Assembly: GCF_015704895.1 (NCBI RefSeq)
Contig: NZ_JADQWB010000011.1
Coordinates: forward strand, 62,001-126,000
Source of the DNA: Agrobacterium leguminum
GTDB lineage: Bacteria; Pseudomonadota; Alphaproteobacteria; Rhizobiales; Rhizobiaceae
Length of the DNA stretch: 64,000 nucleotides
Direction of reading: 5' to 3'
Shown here: positions 1 to 8,788 of the stretch, piece after piece
Layout of the letters: each line of letters starts with the position of its first letter
How positions within the stretch are numbered: position 1 is the stretch's first letter
Position numbers and translations under genes: made by a program
The notes under the pieces: generated by a model
Databases searched by the model: none
Seen by the model: only the letters and a program-made list of their open reading frames with translations
What the model was told of the DNA's origin: nothing

Positions 1-1
1 G

Positions 2-787
2 TTTTCCAAGCTGGCGCTGGTGGTTGCGCAATCCGATGTGGATGCCGAACGCTTCCGCGATCTCGGCTCCTGGCCGGTGGTGATTTCAGGCAACCTCAAG
101 GGCGACACCGACCCGCCGCCCTGCGACGAGGCGCTTCTGGAGAGCTATCGCAAGCAGGTCGGCAATCGCAAGACATGGGCTGCCATCTCCACTTTCGACG
201 GCGAGGAGAAGGCTGCCGCCACCGTGCATGCGGCGATCAAGTCGCGCAACGGTCAGTTGACCATCATCGTGCCGCGCCATCCCGAGCGCGGCGACGATGT
301 CGAGGCGATGCTGAAGGGCATGAATCTTTCGGTCGCCCGCCGCAGCCGCAATGACGTGATCACCCCGGAAACCGATATTTTCCTCGGCGATTCCATCGGT
401 GAAATGGGGCTTTACCTGCGCCTGACCGAGCTTGCCTTCGTCGGCCGCTCCCTGACGGCCGAGGGCGGGCAGAACCCGCTGGAGCCGGCAATGCTCGGCT
501 GCGCCGTCCTGTCTGGCGCACATGTGCAGAATTTCCGCGAGGCCTATCAGAAACTGATCCGCGCCGGCGGCGGTCGTATCATCCGCGATGTGGAGATGCT
601 GGCCAAGGCGGTGCATTATCTGCTGGTCAACGACAATGAGCGTTACAAGATGATCGATGCGGGCAACCGGGTCATTCAGGATATGCGCGGTGCGCTGTCC
701 TCCACCGTCAAGGCGCTGGAACCCTATATCAATCCGCTCACCGTTTCCGCCAAGCTGCAACCGCGGAGCGCCATCGGTTCATGGTAG
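2..787 (+). CDS. waaA: 3-deoxy-D-manno-octulosonic acid (Kdo) transferase, C-terminal part
   Basis: Partial gene: the reading frame is open from base 2, so the N-terminal acceptor-binding half lies outside the window. The 260-odd visible residues are the C-terminal Rossmann half of a GT-B glycosyltransferase. The family signature EGGQNPLEPAMLG is present; in WaaA/KdtA it contacts the CMP-Kdo donor. WaaA transfers Kdo from CMP-Kdo to lipid IVA at the inner face of the cytoplasmic membrane. The stop codon overlaps the next gene by 7 bp, and lpxK follows within 900 bp, so the context is lipid A/core assembly. The identification rests on the motif and on the lpxK neighbour. Number of Kdo residues added cannot be read from this fragment. 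Confidence 0.93.
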   Translation, partial: FSKLALVVAQSDVDAERFRDLGSWPVVISGNLKGDTDPPPCDEALLESYRKQVGNRKTWAAISTFDGEEKAAATVHAAIKSRNGQLTIIVPRHPERGDDVEAMLKGMNLSVARRSRNDVITPETDIFLGDSIGEMGLYLRLTELAFVGRSLTAEGGQNPLEPAMLGCAVLSGAHVQNFREAYQKLIRAGGGRIIRDVEMLAKAVHYLLVNDNERYKMIDAGNRVIQDMRGALSSTVKALEPYINPLTVSAKLQPRSAIGSW

Positions 788-1518
788 CGGATATCGAACT
801 CAACGCGGCGCAATCGATCGCCGCAGTCCTTTTCGACAAGGACGGCACGCTTCTCGGCTATGACGCCAGCTGGGGTCCGGTGAACCGCGAACTTGCGGCG
901 ATTGCCGCCAAGGGCGATCCGGTTCTTGCCGACCGGCTTCTTTCCGCCTGCGGCATGGACCCCGTTACCGGTCATGTCGTACCGGACAGCCTTCTGGCCG
1001 CCGGCAATACGGCGGAAATCGCCGCCGGTCTGGTTGCCGCCGGCTCGCCCTGCGATGTCGGAGAACTGACGGCGCGCCTCGACCGGTTGTTCACCGAGGC
1101 GGCGGATAAATCCGTTCCCGTCACCGATCTCAAGGCGTTTTTCGCTAGATTGAAGGCGCGCGGCTACAAGCTCGGCATCGCCTCCAGCGACAATGAAAAC
1201 TCCATCCGCCAGACGGCCATCCGCTTCGGTTTCGAAAAGGACGTCGATTTTGTCGCGGGATATGACAGCGGTTACGGCACCAAGCCGCAGCCCGGCATGG
1301 TTCTCGGTTTCTGCGAGGCGATAGGCTTCCCGCCGGAGCGTGTGGCGGTGGTCGGCGACAATAATCACGATCTGCATATGGCGAAGAATGCCGGTGCCGG
1401 TCTGCGTATCGCCGTTTTGACCGGAACAGGCTCGCGCGAAAGCCTCGGCGCCGATGCCGATTTTTGTTTCGACGACATCACGGCGCTTGAATCGCTTTTG
1501 CCGGAACGGGCTCTCTGA
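781..1518 (+). CDS. HAD-family hydrolase, phosphoglycolate phosphatase-like
   Basis: A 245-residue haloacid dehalogenase-type phosphatase. All four HAD motifs are visible: nucleophile motif FDKDGTL near residue 20, motif II IASSD near 137, motif III lysine in GTKPQPGM near 165, and the Mg-binding VVGDNNHD near 190. The region between motifs I and II is an alpha-helical cap of the Gph type. The ATG overlaps the end of waaA by 7 bp, suggesting translational coupling. The substrate is not known. Position between waaA and lpxK is compatible with an envelope precursor phosphatase, but the family is promiscuous and plain phosphoglycolate or sugar-phosphate housekeeping is equally possible. Confidence 0.9.
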   Translation: MVADIELNAAQSIAAVLFDKDGTLLGYDASWGPVNRELAAIAAKGDPVLADRLLSACGMDPVTGHVVPDSLLAAGNTAEIAAGLVAAGSPCDVGELTARLDRLFTEAADKSVPVTDLKAFFARLKARGYKLGIASSDNENSIRQTAIRFGFEKDVDFVAGYDSGYGTKPQPGMVLGFCEAIGFPPERVAVVGDNNHDLHMAKNAGAGLRIAVLTGTGSRESLGADADFCFDDITALESLLPERAL

Positions 1519-1667
1519 ACCCGGTGGAATTTCCGCCGGGCCGGGTGCGGCTCCATCAAACCCGTTTATTCCATTTTTGCAATTTACGGTTTTTTCTGGC
1601 AAACAACCTCCTGACATGTGACGGGCGAACGGAATGCCGTGGGCGACGCGGCCGGGAGCGGGAATAG

Positions 1668-2714
1668 ATGGTTTCTGAAGCGCCGCCGTTCTGGTGGCAG
1701 AAAGCGGGCTGGCAGGCGTGGCTCCTGTCTCCTTTCTCGCTTCTTTACGGCAAGATCGCCGGCCGGCGGATGCGAACGGCGAAGAGGGCAGGCGTTTCTG
1801 TTCCGGTCATCTGCATCGGCAACTTCACCGTGGGCGGCGCCGGCAAGACACCGACGGCGATGGCAATTGCGAGAGCCGCCGTCGCAAAGGGCCTGAAACC
1901 CGGATTTCTCAGCCGCGGTTACGGCGGCACGCTCGATGTCACCACCCTTGTCGATCCCGGACAGCACCGCTCGGCCGATGTCGGCGATGAGCCGCTGCTC
2001 CTGGCGCGGGAGGCGGTCACGGTCATTTCCCGCAAGCGCGTGGAAGGCGCACACCGACTGGTGAAGGAGGGCGTCGATCTCATCATCATGGATGACGGTT
2101 TCCAGAGCGCACGCCTGACGCTGGATTATGCGCTCGTCGTCATCGATACGATGCGCGGCATCGGCAACGGCCATCTCGTGCCGGGCGGCCCGGTGAGGGC
2201 GCCGCTTGCCGAGCAGATGCGGCATATGACCGGGCTCTTGAAGGTCGGCAGCGGCCATGCGGCTGATGCCCTGGTCCGGCAGGCGGCAAAGGCTGCCAAA
2301 CCCGTCTTCGTTGCGGCGATCACGCCGCAGGAGCCGCAGGATTTCAGGGGAAGGCGCGTGCTGGCATATGCGGGCATCGCCGACCCGGCCAAATTTTATC
2401 GAACCGTCGAGGCGCTCGGCGGCGACATCGTGCTGCAGCGCTCTTTCCCGGATCATCATCATTTCAGCGATGACGAAATTGCCGATCTTCTACAGGACGC
2501 CGGCAAAGACAACCTGCAACTGGTGACGACGGCCAAGGACGCGGTGCGGCTTAGCGGGCACCACGGCCGGGCGGAAGAGTTGTTGTGGAACAGCCTGGTG
2601 ATCGAAATCGACATGGTGTTCGACGACCCCAACGCGGCCGCGACGATCATCGATGCGGCGGTGAGGAACTGCCGTGCGCGCTTGCTGCGGGACAATGCGC
2701 GGACGTCGGTTTAG
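1668..2714 (+). CDS. lpxK: Tetraacyldisaccharide 4'-kinase
   Basis: A 348-residue protein of normal LpxK length. It phosphorylates the 4' position of the lipid A disaccharide precursor, giving lipid IVA, at the inner membrane. An amphipathic or membrane-associated N-terminal segment ([15 protein letters not shown], about residues 17-31) is followed by the P-loop [14 protein letters not shown] (about 46-59). The family motif DDGFQSARL follows near residue 143. It lies 149 bp after the HAD gene on the same strand as waaA, the next enzyme in the pathway, so all three probably form one unit. The ATG is preceded by a GGGAGCGGGAA purine run. Confidence 0.96.
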   Translation: MVSEAPPFWWQKAGWQAWLLSPFSLLYGKIAGRRMRTAKRAGVSVPVICIGNFTVGGAGKTPTAMAIARAAVAKGLKPGFLSRGYGGTLDVTTLVDPGQHRSADVGDEPLLLAREAVTVISRKRVEGAHRLVKEGVDLIIMDDGFQSARLTLDYALVVIDTMRGIGNGHLVPGGPVRAPLAEQMRHMTGLLKVGSGHAADALVRQAAKAAKPVFVAAITPQEPQDFRGRRVLAYAGIADPAKFYRTVEALGGDIVLQRSFPDHHHFSDDEIADLLQDAGKDNLQLVTTAKDAVRLSGHHGRAEELLWNSLVIEIDMVFDDPNAAATIIDAAVRNCRARLLRDNARTSV

Positions 2715-2751
2715 AGTACCGAAGAAGATAAACCGCCGTGCACCCACTTCT

Positions 2752-2868
2752 CCTCATTCCTGTGCTTGTCACAGGAAACCAGTCGACGCGCGTCCGCGCG
2801 GCGGGAAGAGTCCTTTCAGCCCAAGGACTTGGGCTGGCTAGATCCCTGTGACAAGCACGGGGATGAGG
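2752..2868 (+). repeat. RIME-like palindromic intergenic element, copy A1
   Basis: Imperfect inverted repeat of about 117 bp between convergent lpxK and the DUF2093 gene. The outer arms read CATTCCTGTGCTTGTCACAGG and, at the far end, its near reverse complement with CGGGGATGAGG. The core contains GACGCGCGTC and the short palindrome CCCAAGGACTTGGG. The same layout recurs at 8615, 52177 and, with changed outer arms, 19770. It resembles the Rhizobiaceae intergenic mosaic elements (RIME) in length and position; family assignment is inference. It could form a long hairpin acting at the ends of both flanking transcripts. Confidence 0.85.
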
Positions 2869-2907
2869 GGAGGCACACGCGCTATACTCAACGCACCGCT
2901 TCCCAAC

Positions 2908-3129
2908 TCACACCGGCAAATTGCCAGCCTTCTTTTCGGCTTCCAGCGAAGCCGCCGCATCCACATAGGCCTCCTGCCGTGCCACGCTCCAGTAGCGCAG
3001 CTCATCGAGAGGAATGTTTTTGCCGGTGATGGCGCAGATGACGTGCGAGCCGGTCTGGACGATGCGGAAGTCACCGTCGAGATATTCGATGACGGCGAGG
3101 CGGTTGCCGCCTCCTTCAAATCTGTTCAT
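2908..3129 (-). CDS. DUF2093 domain-containing small protein
   Basis: A 73-residue protein matching the size and pattern of DUF2093, a small alphaproteobacterial family of unknown function. Recognisable features are the conserved run RLAVIEYLDGDFRIV after an N-terminal MNRFE, and ITGKNIPLDELRYWS in the middle. No signal peptide or membrane segment is seen. A longer reading frame starts at 3219, but the ATG at 3129 fits family length and has purine-rich sequence just upstream (GAGACGAAAACGG). It lies downstream of mutL on the same strand, about 140 bp from its stop. The function cannot be inferred from sequence. Confidence 0.85.
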   Translation of the reverse strand: MNRFEGGGNRLAVIEYLDGDFRIVQTGSHVICAITGKNIPLDELRYWSVARQEAYVDAAASLEAEKKAGNLPV

Positions 3130-3268
3130 CCGTTTTCGTCTCCTGCTCTGTCCCGTCAGGGCACCCAGTCCGAAACGGCGCAGCGTTTTCCTGAACAATT
3201 GGGTGCTCCAGTATCTCAAATTTATATAGCCCGGCGCGGCGCAAGGCCAGCCCCGCCTGCTTGTGGCG

Positions 3269-5101
3269 TCAGCTACGGCCGAATAGCCGTTCTATATCGG
3301 AAAGTTTCAGTTCGATATAGGTCGGACGGCCGTGATTGCACTGGCCGGAACCCGGTGTGTTTTCCATCTGCCGCAGAAGCGCGTTCATCTCCTCCGGCCG
3401 CATCCGCCGGCCGGAGCGCACAGAACCGTGGCAGGCCATGGTGGCCGCGACATATTCCAGCTTGTTGGCAAGCGTTGAGGCCGCGTCCCATTCGGCAATC
3501 TCGTCGGCAAGCTGGCGTACCAGCCCCTGCACGTTGACCTCGCCCAGCATGGCGGGCGTTTCCCGGACGGCGACCGCGCCCGGCCCGAAACGCTCGATGA
3601 CGAGCCCCAGCGCATCGAAACCGGCGGCATGATCCATCAGCCGGTCGCAATCCTCTTCCGGCAGATCGATGATTTCAGGGATGAGCAGCACCTGCGAAGG
3701 CGGCCGCCTGGAATGCAGCGCATTGCGCATCTGTTCGAACACCAGCCGCTCATGCGCGGCATGCTGGTCGACGATGACGAGGCCGTTTTCCGTCTGCGCG
3801 ATAATGTAGTTCTCGTGGAGCTGCGCCCGCGCGGCTCCGAGAGGATAAAGCACAGGCTCCGGTGAGGGGCTTGCGGCGGTCTCGTCAGTGTCCCGCGGCT
3901 CGGCCCGCGCCGTCGGCATGGTGATGTCGGAAAAGCGTGACTGCACCGCCTCCGCAAATTGCGCACCGCCTGAAACCGCAAGCGGGCGGGAGGGCGAGGT
4001 GGCGGCGGACCACGGCGCGGGGGCTGCCATGGAAGGCGAGGGCCGGAGGCCGGACGGGCTGTAGCCGGGGCGGAAGGCGTTCATCATCTGGCTCGCGCCC
4101 GTCGTCGCGGCCCTGTCGCCGTCGCGCGTCAGCGCCTGCCGGATCGCGCCGACGATCAGCCCGCGAATGAGGCCGGGATCGCGAAAACGCACGTCGGATT
4201 TTGCCGGGTGCACGTTCACGTCCACAAAGGCGGGATCGAGCGTGATGGATAGCACCGCGACCGGATAACGCCCATGCGGCACGGTTTCGGCATAGGCGCC
4301 GCGAATGGCGGATAAAAGCAGCTTGTCCTGCACCGGGCGGCCATTAACGAAGACATATTGATGCGCCGAGTTGCCGCGATTGAAGGTCGGCACGCCCGCA
4401 AAACCGGTCAGCGTCACATCCTCGCGCCCGGCATCGATCTCGATGGCGTTGTCCTTGAACTCGGCACCGAGGATTTGCGCCATGCGGGCCAGATGATCGT
4501 CGCCGGTCGAAGGGATTTCGAGCGTCGAGCGGTCGGTGCCGGAGAGCACGAAACGGATATGCGGAAAGGCGATCGCCATCCGTTTGACGACTTCGGTGAT
4601 GGCGGCGGCCTCGGCGCGTTCCGTTTTCAGGAATTTCAACCGCGCCGGCGTGGCGAAGAACAGGTCGCGCACCTCGACGATGGTGCCGGCATTCGAGGCG
4701 GCGGGCCGCACATCGGACACCTTGCCGCCGGTAACGGAAATCACCGAACCCTGTTCCGCGCCCTGTTGGCGGCTGGTAATCGTCAGCTTGGCGACGGAGC
4801 CGATGGAGGGCAGCGCCTCGCCGCGAAACCCGAGCGTGCGGATATCGTCCAGCGTATCGGAAATTTTCGAGGTGCAGTGACGCCGGACCGCCAGCTCCAG
4901 ATCGGCAGGTGACATGCCGGAGCCGTTGTCGGTAATCCGCACCAGCCCCTTGCCGCCGCCCGCCGTGGCGATTTCGATCCGGGTCGCGCCCGCATCGATG
5001 GCGTTTTCCACCAGTTCCTTCGTGGCGCTGGAGGGTCTTTCGATGACCTCGCCGGCGGCGATCTGGTTGATGAGGGTTTCTGAAAGCTGCTTGATGGCCA
5101 T
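3269..5101 (-). CDS. mutL: DNA mismatch repair protein MutL
   Basis: A 610-residue MutL. The N-terminal GHKL ATPase has [12 protein letters not shown] (N box), DNGSGM and [13 protein letters not shown] variable proline-rich linker follows, then the C-terminal dimerisation domain. That domain carries [12 protein letters not shown], which fits the DQHA-x2-E-x4-E metal-binding endonuclease motif, together with ACHGSVRSG and CNHGRP. It is therefore predicted to be a nicking MutL, as expected in bacteria without MutH and Dam-directed repair. The start at [18 protein letters not shown] matches the usual MutL N-terminus; an ATG nine bases upstream (5110) is also possible. MutL couples MutS recognition to strand nicking and excision. 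Confidence 0.97.
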   Translation of the reverse strand: MAIKQLSETLINQIAAGEVIERPSSATKELVENAIDAGATRIEIATAGGGKGLVRITDNGSGMSPADLELAVRRHCTSKISDTLDDIRTLGFRGEALPSIGSVAKLTITSRQQGAEQGSVISVTGGKVSDVRPAASNAGTIVEVRDLFFATPARLKFLKTERAEAAAITEVVKRMAIAFPHIRFVLSGTDRSTLEIPSTGDDHLARMAQILGAEFKDNAIEIDAGREDVTLTGFAGVPTFNRGNSAHQYVFVNGRPVQDKLLLSAIRGAYAETVPHGRYPVAVLSITLDPAFVDVNVHPAKSDVRFRDPGLIRGLIVGAIRQALTRDGDRAATTGASQMMNAFRPGYSPSGLRPSPSMAAPAPWSAATSPSRPLAVSGGAQFAEAVQSRFSDITMPTARAEPRDTDETAASPSPEPVLYPLGAARAQLHENYIIAQTENGLVIVDQHAAHERLVFEQMRNALHSRRPPSQVLLIPEIIDLPEEDCDRLMDHAAGFDALGLVIERFGPGAVAVRETPAMLGEVNVQGLVRQLADEIAEWDAASTLANKLEYVAATMACHGSVRSGRRMRPEEMNALLRQMENTPGSGQCNHGRPTYIELKLSDIERLFGRS

Positions 5102-5221
5102 GATCGTCATTTTCGCGGATTCGCCGTGGCTTCGAAAGCAAAAAACTCGAGCTGCGGAAATTTGCACATGTTTTGCGGCCTGTCCGGCATTCGATCATTT
5201 CCGTCAACATGGCATTAAGCG

Positions 5222-5236
5222 TTAATCCGCCTTTAA
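5222..5236. promoter_or_regulatory. Candidate CtrA-type box TTAA-N7-TTAA
   Basis: In the 367-bp stretch between mutL and the PAS/receiver gene, the sequence TTAA-TCCGCCT-TTAA fits the full spacing of the CtrA recognition half sites used in alphaproteobacterial cell-cycle control. Another TTAA lies a few bases upstream (5215-5218). The box is about 230 bp upstream of the start at 5469 and about 120 bp upstream of mutL. The match is to the motif only; no promoter elements were confidently placed near it. The rest of the stretch shows no gene. Confidence 0.4.
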
Positions 5237-5468
5237 TCGGCCTTGATTATGGTGAGGCGGCTTGAAATGACCGCAGGAACGGGGCCGCCTTCGCCGGGCG
5301 GTGTGTGACGTCGAATATGGGTGAGCGTCATCTTCCCCTCAAGACTGCTTCAAGTTGCAAACCCTGATGTCTCTTTTTCGGAATTTTTCGTTTCATCCCG
5401 GCATCTGCCCTGGACGATTCCAGTAGAAACATAAGCCTGACCCCTGAAAAACAGGCGGGAGTTTGCAG

Positions 5469-7130
5469 TTGAGTGATTTGGCGTCCTCTGGCGCGGGCGT
5501 TCATACGGTGATGCTTGATGCCCTTTGCGACGCGCTTGGCGCGGCGATCGTCGTTTACGACCGGAACGATCACATTATTTTCGCAAGCCGGAAACTCTTG
5601 AGCTTTTTTCCGCTGGAAGAGGCCGTCATCGGCCCGGGCGCGCGGCTGCGCGACTATCTGAGTGCGCTTTACGATTGTTATCTACTCGAGGCGGAAAGCC
5701 TCTCCGCCAACGCCCGCCCGCTCGGCCGGGAGGAATGGATCGGCGAGCGGCTGGCGCTGCACTGGAAGGAAAGATCGGAAAAAACCGAGAGGCTGAAGGG
5801 AGAACGCTTCCTGCGCTTCGTCATGAACCGCCTGCCGTCGGGCCTCGGCATCAGCGTGGTTGCGGATATTTCCGAACAGAAGAAGCGCGAAGAGCAATGG
5901 CGCATCGACCTCGAGCGCGTGCAGCTCATCGAGGATATTCTCGACAATCTGCCGTTTCCCGTCTTCGTCAAGGACCGGAACATGGCCTATGCCGCCGTCA
6001 ACAAATCCGCCTGCGCTTTGGTCGAAACCAGCCCCGAGAGCATTCTCGGCCGCACCGTTTTCGATCTCCACTCGCGCAAGGTCGCCGGACGGATCGATAT
6101 TGCCGATCGTATGGTGCTGGATAGCGGCACGCCGAGCGTCATCCCCGAAAGGGTGCGGCGGCTGAACGGCGAAGAGGTACTGACCATCACCCGCAAGCAG
6201 CGTGTGGGCAGGCCCGGCCGATATTTCCTGGTGACGACGATGGAGGACGTGACCGCTCTCGCCACCATCGATGCCAACGGCATGCCCGTCATCCCCTCGC
6301 TTGAACACGTCCCTTTCGTCGCCTCCACTTACGGTAGGGATGAGGAAACGGAAAAGCGCGGCGGGGTTTTAAAGAGCAAGGCGGTGCTGATCGTCTCTGA
6401 AAACGGACGCTTTGCGGAAGCGGCCGGTCGCCGGCTGACAGCGGGCGGCATGGACCATGCGGCGGTGACGAGCGAGGACGAGCAGCGTGCCTTCATCGAC
6501 GTCGCGACCTCCGCCGGCGTGAGCATCGATGTGGTCGTTGTCGACGCCCAGATGAGCGTCGCCTGCCTCGATATTGCCGCCGCGCATGATCTGCCCGTCG
6601 TCACCATCGAGGAAGAGGAGATAGACGCTTCGCTGCTGCATTATCTTGCGGCCGGGCTGCAATCGTCCCCGAAGGAGAAAACCGCCGACGAGGACTGGGA
6701 GATCATGACGGAGGACCTGCCTGAAATCCTCAAGACCGGCGGCGTCTGCGAGATACTTCTCGTCGAGGATAACAGGGTCAACCAGATCGTCTTTTCGCAG
6801 ATACTCGAGGGCCTCGGGCTTTCCTGGCGGCTCGCCACCTCGGGCGAGGAAGCGCTGCGTCTCTTTGCCGAACAGCCGCCTTCCGCCGTCCTGCTCGACA
6901 CGACGCTGGGCGATATCGACGGCTTCGAAGTCGCGCGCCGCATGCGCGGCCTTTGCGGCGAAAAGCACATTCCCATCGTCGGCGTCATCACCCACGCTTT
7001 TGAGGGCGATCTCGATAAATGCCGCGCGTCGGGCATGGACGACATGCTGCTGAAACCCGTCAGCCCGGATATGGTCGAGGCGGTTTTCCTGCGGCTTTTC
7101 GGTAAGGATGTCCTGCGGCTGCAGGCCTGA
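5469..7130 (+). CDS. PAS/receiver signalling protein with a degenerate and an intact REC domain
   Basis: About 553 residues, no membrane segments and no histidine-kinase or output domain. Order: a PAS-like segment (residues ~13-75, AAIVVYDRNDHIIFAS), a charged helical linker, a second PAS (~155-260, NLPFPVFVKDRNMAYAAVNKSA), a region with receiver-like pattern but no acidic pocket (~300-390, VLIVSENGRFAEAAG), and an intact receiver (~425-548) with LLVEDNRVNQ, phospho-acceptor Asp in VLLDTTLGDIDG, Thr in GVITHAFEG and Lys in MLLKPVSP. Likely a phosphorelay acceptor or scaffold. Start: the TTG at 5469 lies 7 bases after AGGCGGGAG; the TTG at 5463 is too close to that site. The GGDEF-EAL gene 86 bp downstream suggests a shared pathway. 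Kinase partner unknown. Confidence 0.85.
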   Translation: MSDLASSGAGVHTVMLDALCDALGAAIVVYDRNDHIIFASRKLLSFFPLEEAVIGPGARLRDYLSALYDCYLLEAESLSANARPLGREEWIGERLALHWKERSEKTERLKGERFLRFVMNRLPSGLGISVVADISEQKKREEQWRIDLERVQLIEDILDNLPFPVFVKDRNMAYAAVNKSACALVETSPESILGRTVFDLHSRKVAGRIDIADRMVLDSGTPSVIPERVRRLNGEEVLTITRKQRVGRPGRYFLVTTMEDVTALATIDANGMPVIPSLEHVPFVASTYGRDEETEKRGGVLKSKAVLIVSENGRFAEAAGRRLTAGGMDHAAVTSEDEQRAFIDVATSAGVSIDVVVVDAQMSVACLDIAAAHDLPVVTIEEEEIDASLLHYLAAGLQSSPKEKTADEDWEIMTEDLPEILKTGGVCEILLVEDNRVNQIVFSQILEGLGLSWRLATSGEEALRLFAEQPPSAVLLDTTLGDIDGFEVARRMRGLCGEKHIPIVGVITHAFEGDLDKCRASGMDDMLLKPVSPDMVEAVFLRLFGKDVLRLQA

Positions 7131-7216
7131 CATTGCCTTTGTCGGCAGGCTATGGCTTTTTTAATACTTGCCCTGCATTGTGAGCGCGGTCGACACAGGA
7201 TTCACGAGATGCAGGA

Positions 7217-8569
7217 ATGAAACGGGCAGAGCCGCAAACGTTGCAGGTCAGCCAGAACGAGCTGCAGGCGATGGCCTACAGCGACCCGCTGACGGGGCTC
7301 GGCAACCGCTACCGTCTGCGGGACAAGATTCGCATGCTTGCCAGCGAGCGCTCCAGCGATCCGGCGCCCTTTACGGTCGGCATCGCCAATATAGACGGCT
7401 TCAAACCCATCAATGATCTGTTCGGTGTGCAGGCGGGCGATGAAATCCTCTGCCAGGTCGCGCACCGGCTGAAGGCCTGCATTCCCGATGGCGCGGTCGT
7501 GACGCGCCATGACGGCGACGAATTCGCCTTCGTGCTGCCGCTGGTGTTCGAGCGCACCGGTGCCGAGCGCATCGGCAACATGATCAAGGACGTGCTTTCG
7601 GCCCCTTACGATCTCGGCGACCGTAACGTTCGCCTGTCTTCTTCCTTCGGTTTCGCCATCTATCCCTTCGCCGGCGATGAATTCGAGGATTTGCTGAAAA
7701 GCGCCGAGACGGCGCTCTATCGCTCCAAGAGACGTGGCCGCGGCCAGATCACGGTCTATTCGCGCGAAATCGCGCAGGAAATGAAGCGCGCCACGCAACT
7801 GGAACAGGCGCTCAGAAACGCCATCATCACCGATGCCATCGACGTGCATTTCCAGCCCATCGTCAGGCTGGAAGAGGCGAAGGTCATCGGTTTCGAGGCG
7901 CTGGCCCGCTGGAACGATCCGGACCTCGGTTTCGTATCGCCCGCCGTTTTCGTGCCGCTGGCCGAAGAGCGCGGTTTCATCGATGCGCTGTCAGAAGCTT
8001 TGCTCCGAAAGGCGGCGGAAGCGGCCCTGTTCTGGCCGCGTGAGCTTTTCCTGTCCTTCAACCTCTCTTCCGCGCAATTGATGGACCCCAGCACGGCGGA
8101 CAATATTCTCTCCATCCTCTCGCGTGTCGGCCTCGACCCGCATCGGCTGGAGCTTGAAATCACCGAAACGGCTGTGATGACTTCCGCCGATACCGCTCAG
8201 CGCATCATCAGCGAGTTGCAGAGCGCCGGCGTTCGCATTTCGCTGGACGATTTCGGCACCGGCCAGTCGAGCCTCGGCCGTCTGCGCGATTTCACCTTCG
8301 ACAAGGTGAAGATCGACCGCGCCTTCGTGTCGCGCATCAGCAGCGACCGCCCTTCCGAACATATCATCAAGGCCATCGTCGCCATGTGCGAAGGGCTCGA
8401 TCTCGAAGTCGTGGCCGAGGGGATCGAAGAACGGGCGGAAGAGGAAAAGCTGCGCGCACTCGGCTGCGCCATGGGGCAGGGCTATTTCTACGGCCGCCCC
8501 GCCGATGCCGCCGCGACCCAGCGGTATCTGCACGAGAATTACCGCGAGATATTGTCGGATATTTCCTGA
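7217..8569 (+). CDS. GGDEF-EAL protein, c-di-GMP turnover (cyclase motif altered, EAL intact)
   Basis: A 450-residue cytoplasmic protein. GGDEF domain, residues ~18-170, opens with AYSDPLTGLGNR. Its active-site loop reads RHDGDEFAF, so the first glycine of GGDEF is aspartate. EAL domain, ~190-440, has FEALARW, LEITETAVM, LDDFGTGQSS, KIDRAFV and VVAEGIEE, that is, the main metal-binding and catalytic residues. The likely net activity is c-di-GMP hydrolysis, with the GGDEF domain either weak or a GTP sensor; this is inference. There is no N-terminal sensor domain, so input may come in trans, plausibly from the receiver protein upstream. The ATG used has only a weak Shine-Dalgarno; an ATG at 7271 is an alternative. 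Confidence 0.9.
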   Translation: MKRAEPQTLQVSQNELQAMAYSDPLTGLGNRYRLRDKIRMLASERSSDPAPFTVGIANIDGFKPINDLFGVQAGDEILCQVAHRLKACIPDGAVVTRHDGDEFAFVLPLVFERTGAERIGNMIKDVLSAPYDLGDRNVRLSSSFGFAIYPFAGDEFEDLLKSAETALYRSKRRGRGQITVYSREIAQEMKRATQLEQALRNAIITDAIDVHFQPIVRLEEAKVIGFEALARWNDPDLGFVSPAVFVPLAEERGFIDALSEALLRKAAEAALFWPRELFLSFNLSSAQLMDPSTADNILSILSRVGLDPHRLELEITETAVMTSADTAQRIISELQSAGVRISLDDFGTGQSSLGRLRDFTFDKVKIDRAFVSRISSDRPSEHIIKAIVAMCEGLDLEVVAEGIEERAEEEKLRALGCAMGQGYFYGRPADAAATQRYLHENYREILSDIS

Positions 8570-8614
8570 AAACCGGGTGACTATAGGGCGGGGTCGAACT
8601 CACCAGCCCCCAAC

Positions 8615-8732
8615 CCTCATTCCTGTGCTTGTCACAGGAATCCAGCCGACGCGCGTCTGCGCGGCGAAACGACTCCTTCCAGCCCAAGGACTTGGGCTGA
8701 CTGGATTCCTGTGAAAAGCACAGGAATGAGGG
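8615..8732 (+). repeat. RIME-like palindromic intergenic element, copy A2
   Basis: About 118 bp between the convergent GGDEF-EAL and lactonase genes. Outer arms CCTCATTCCTGTGCTTGTCA and its near complement ending CACAGGAATGAGG; core with GACGCGCGTC and CCCAAGGACTTGGG. Very close to copy A4 at 52177. Confidence 0.87.
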
Positions 8733-8788
8733 GTTCTGGAACGCCATTACATTGAGCGTTCCAGGCGCTGTTTTTCCGAACCCGCGCC

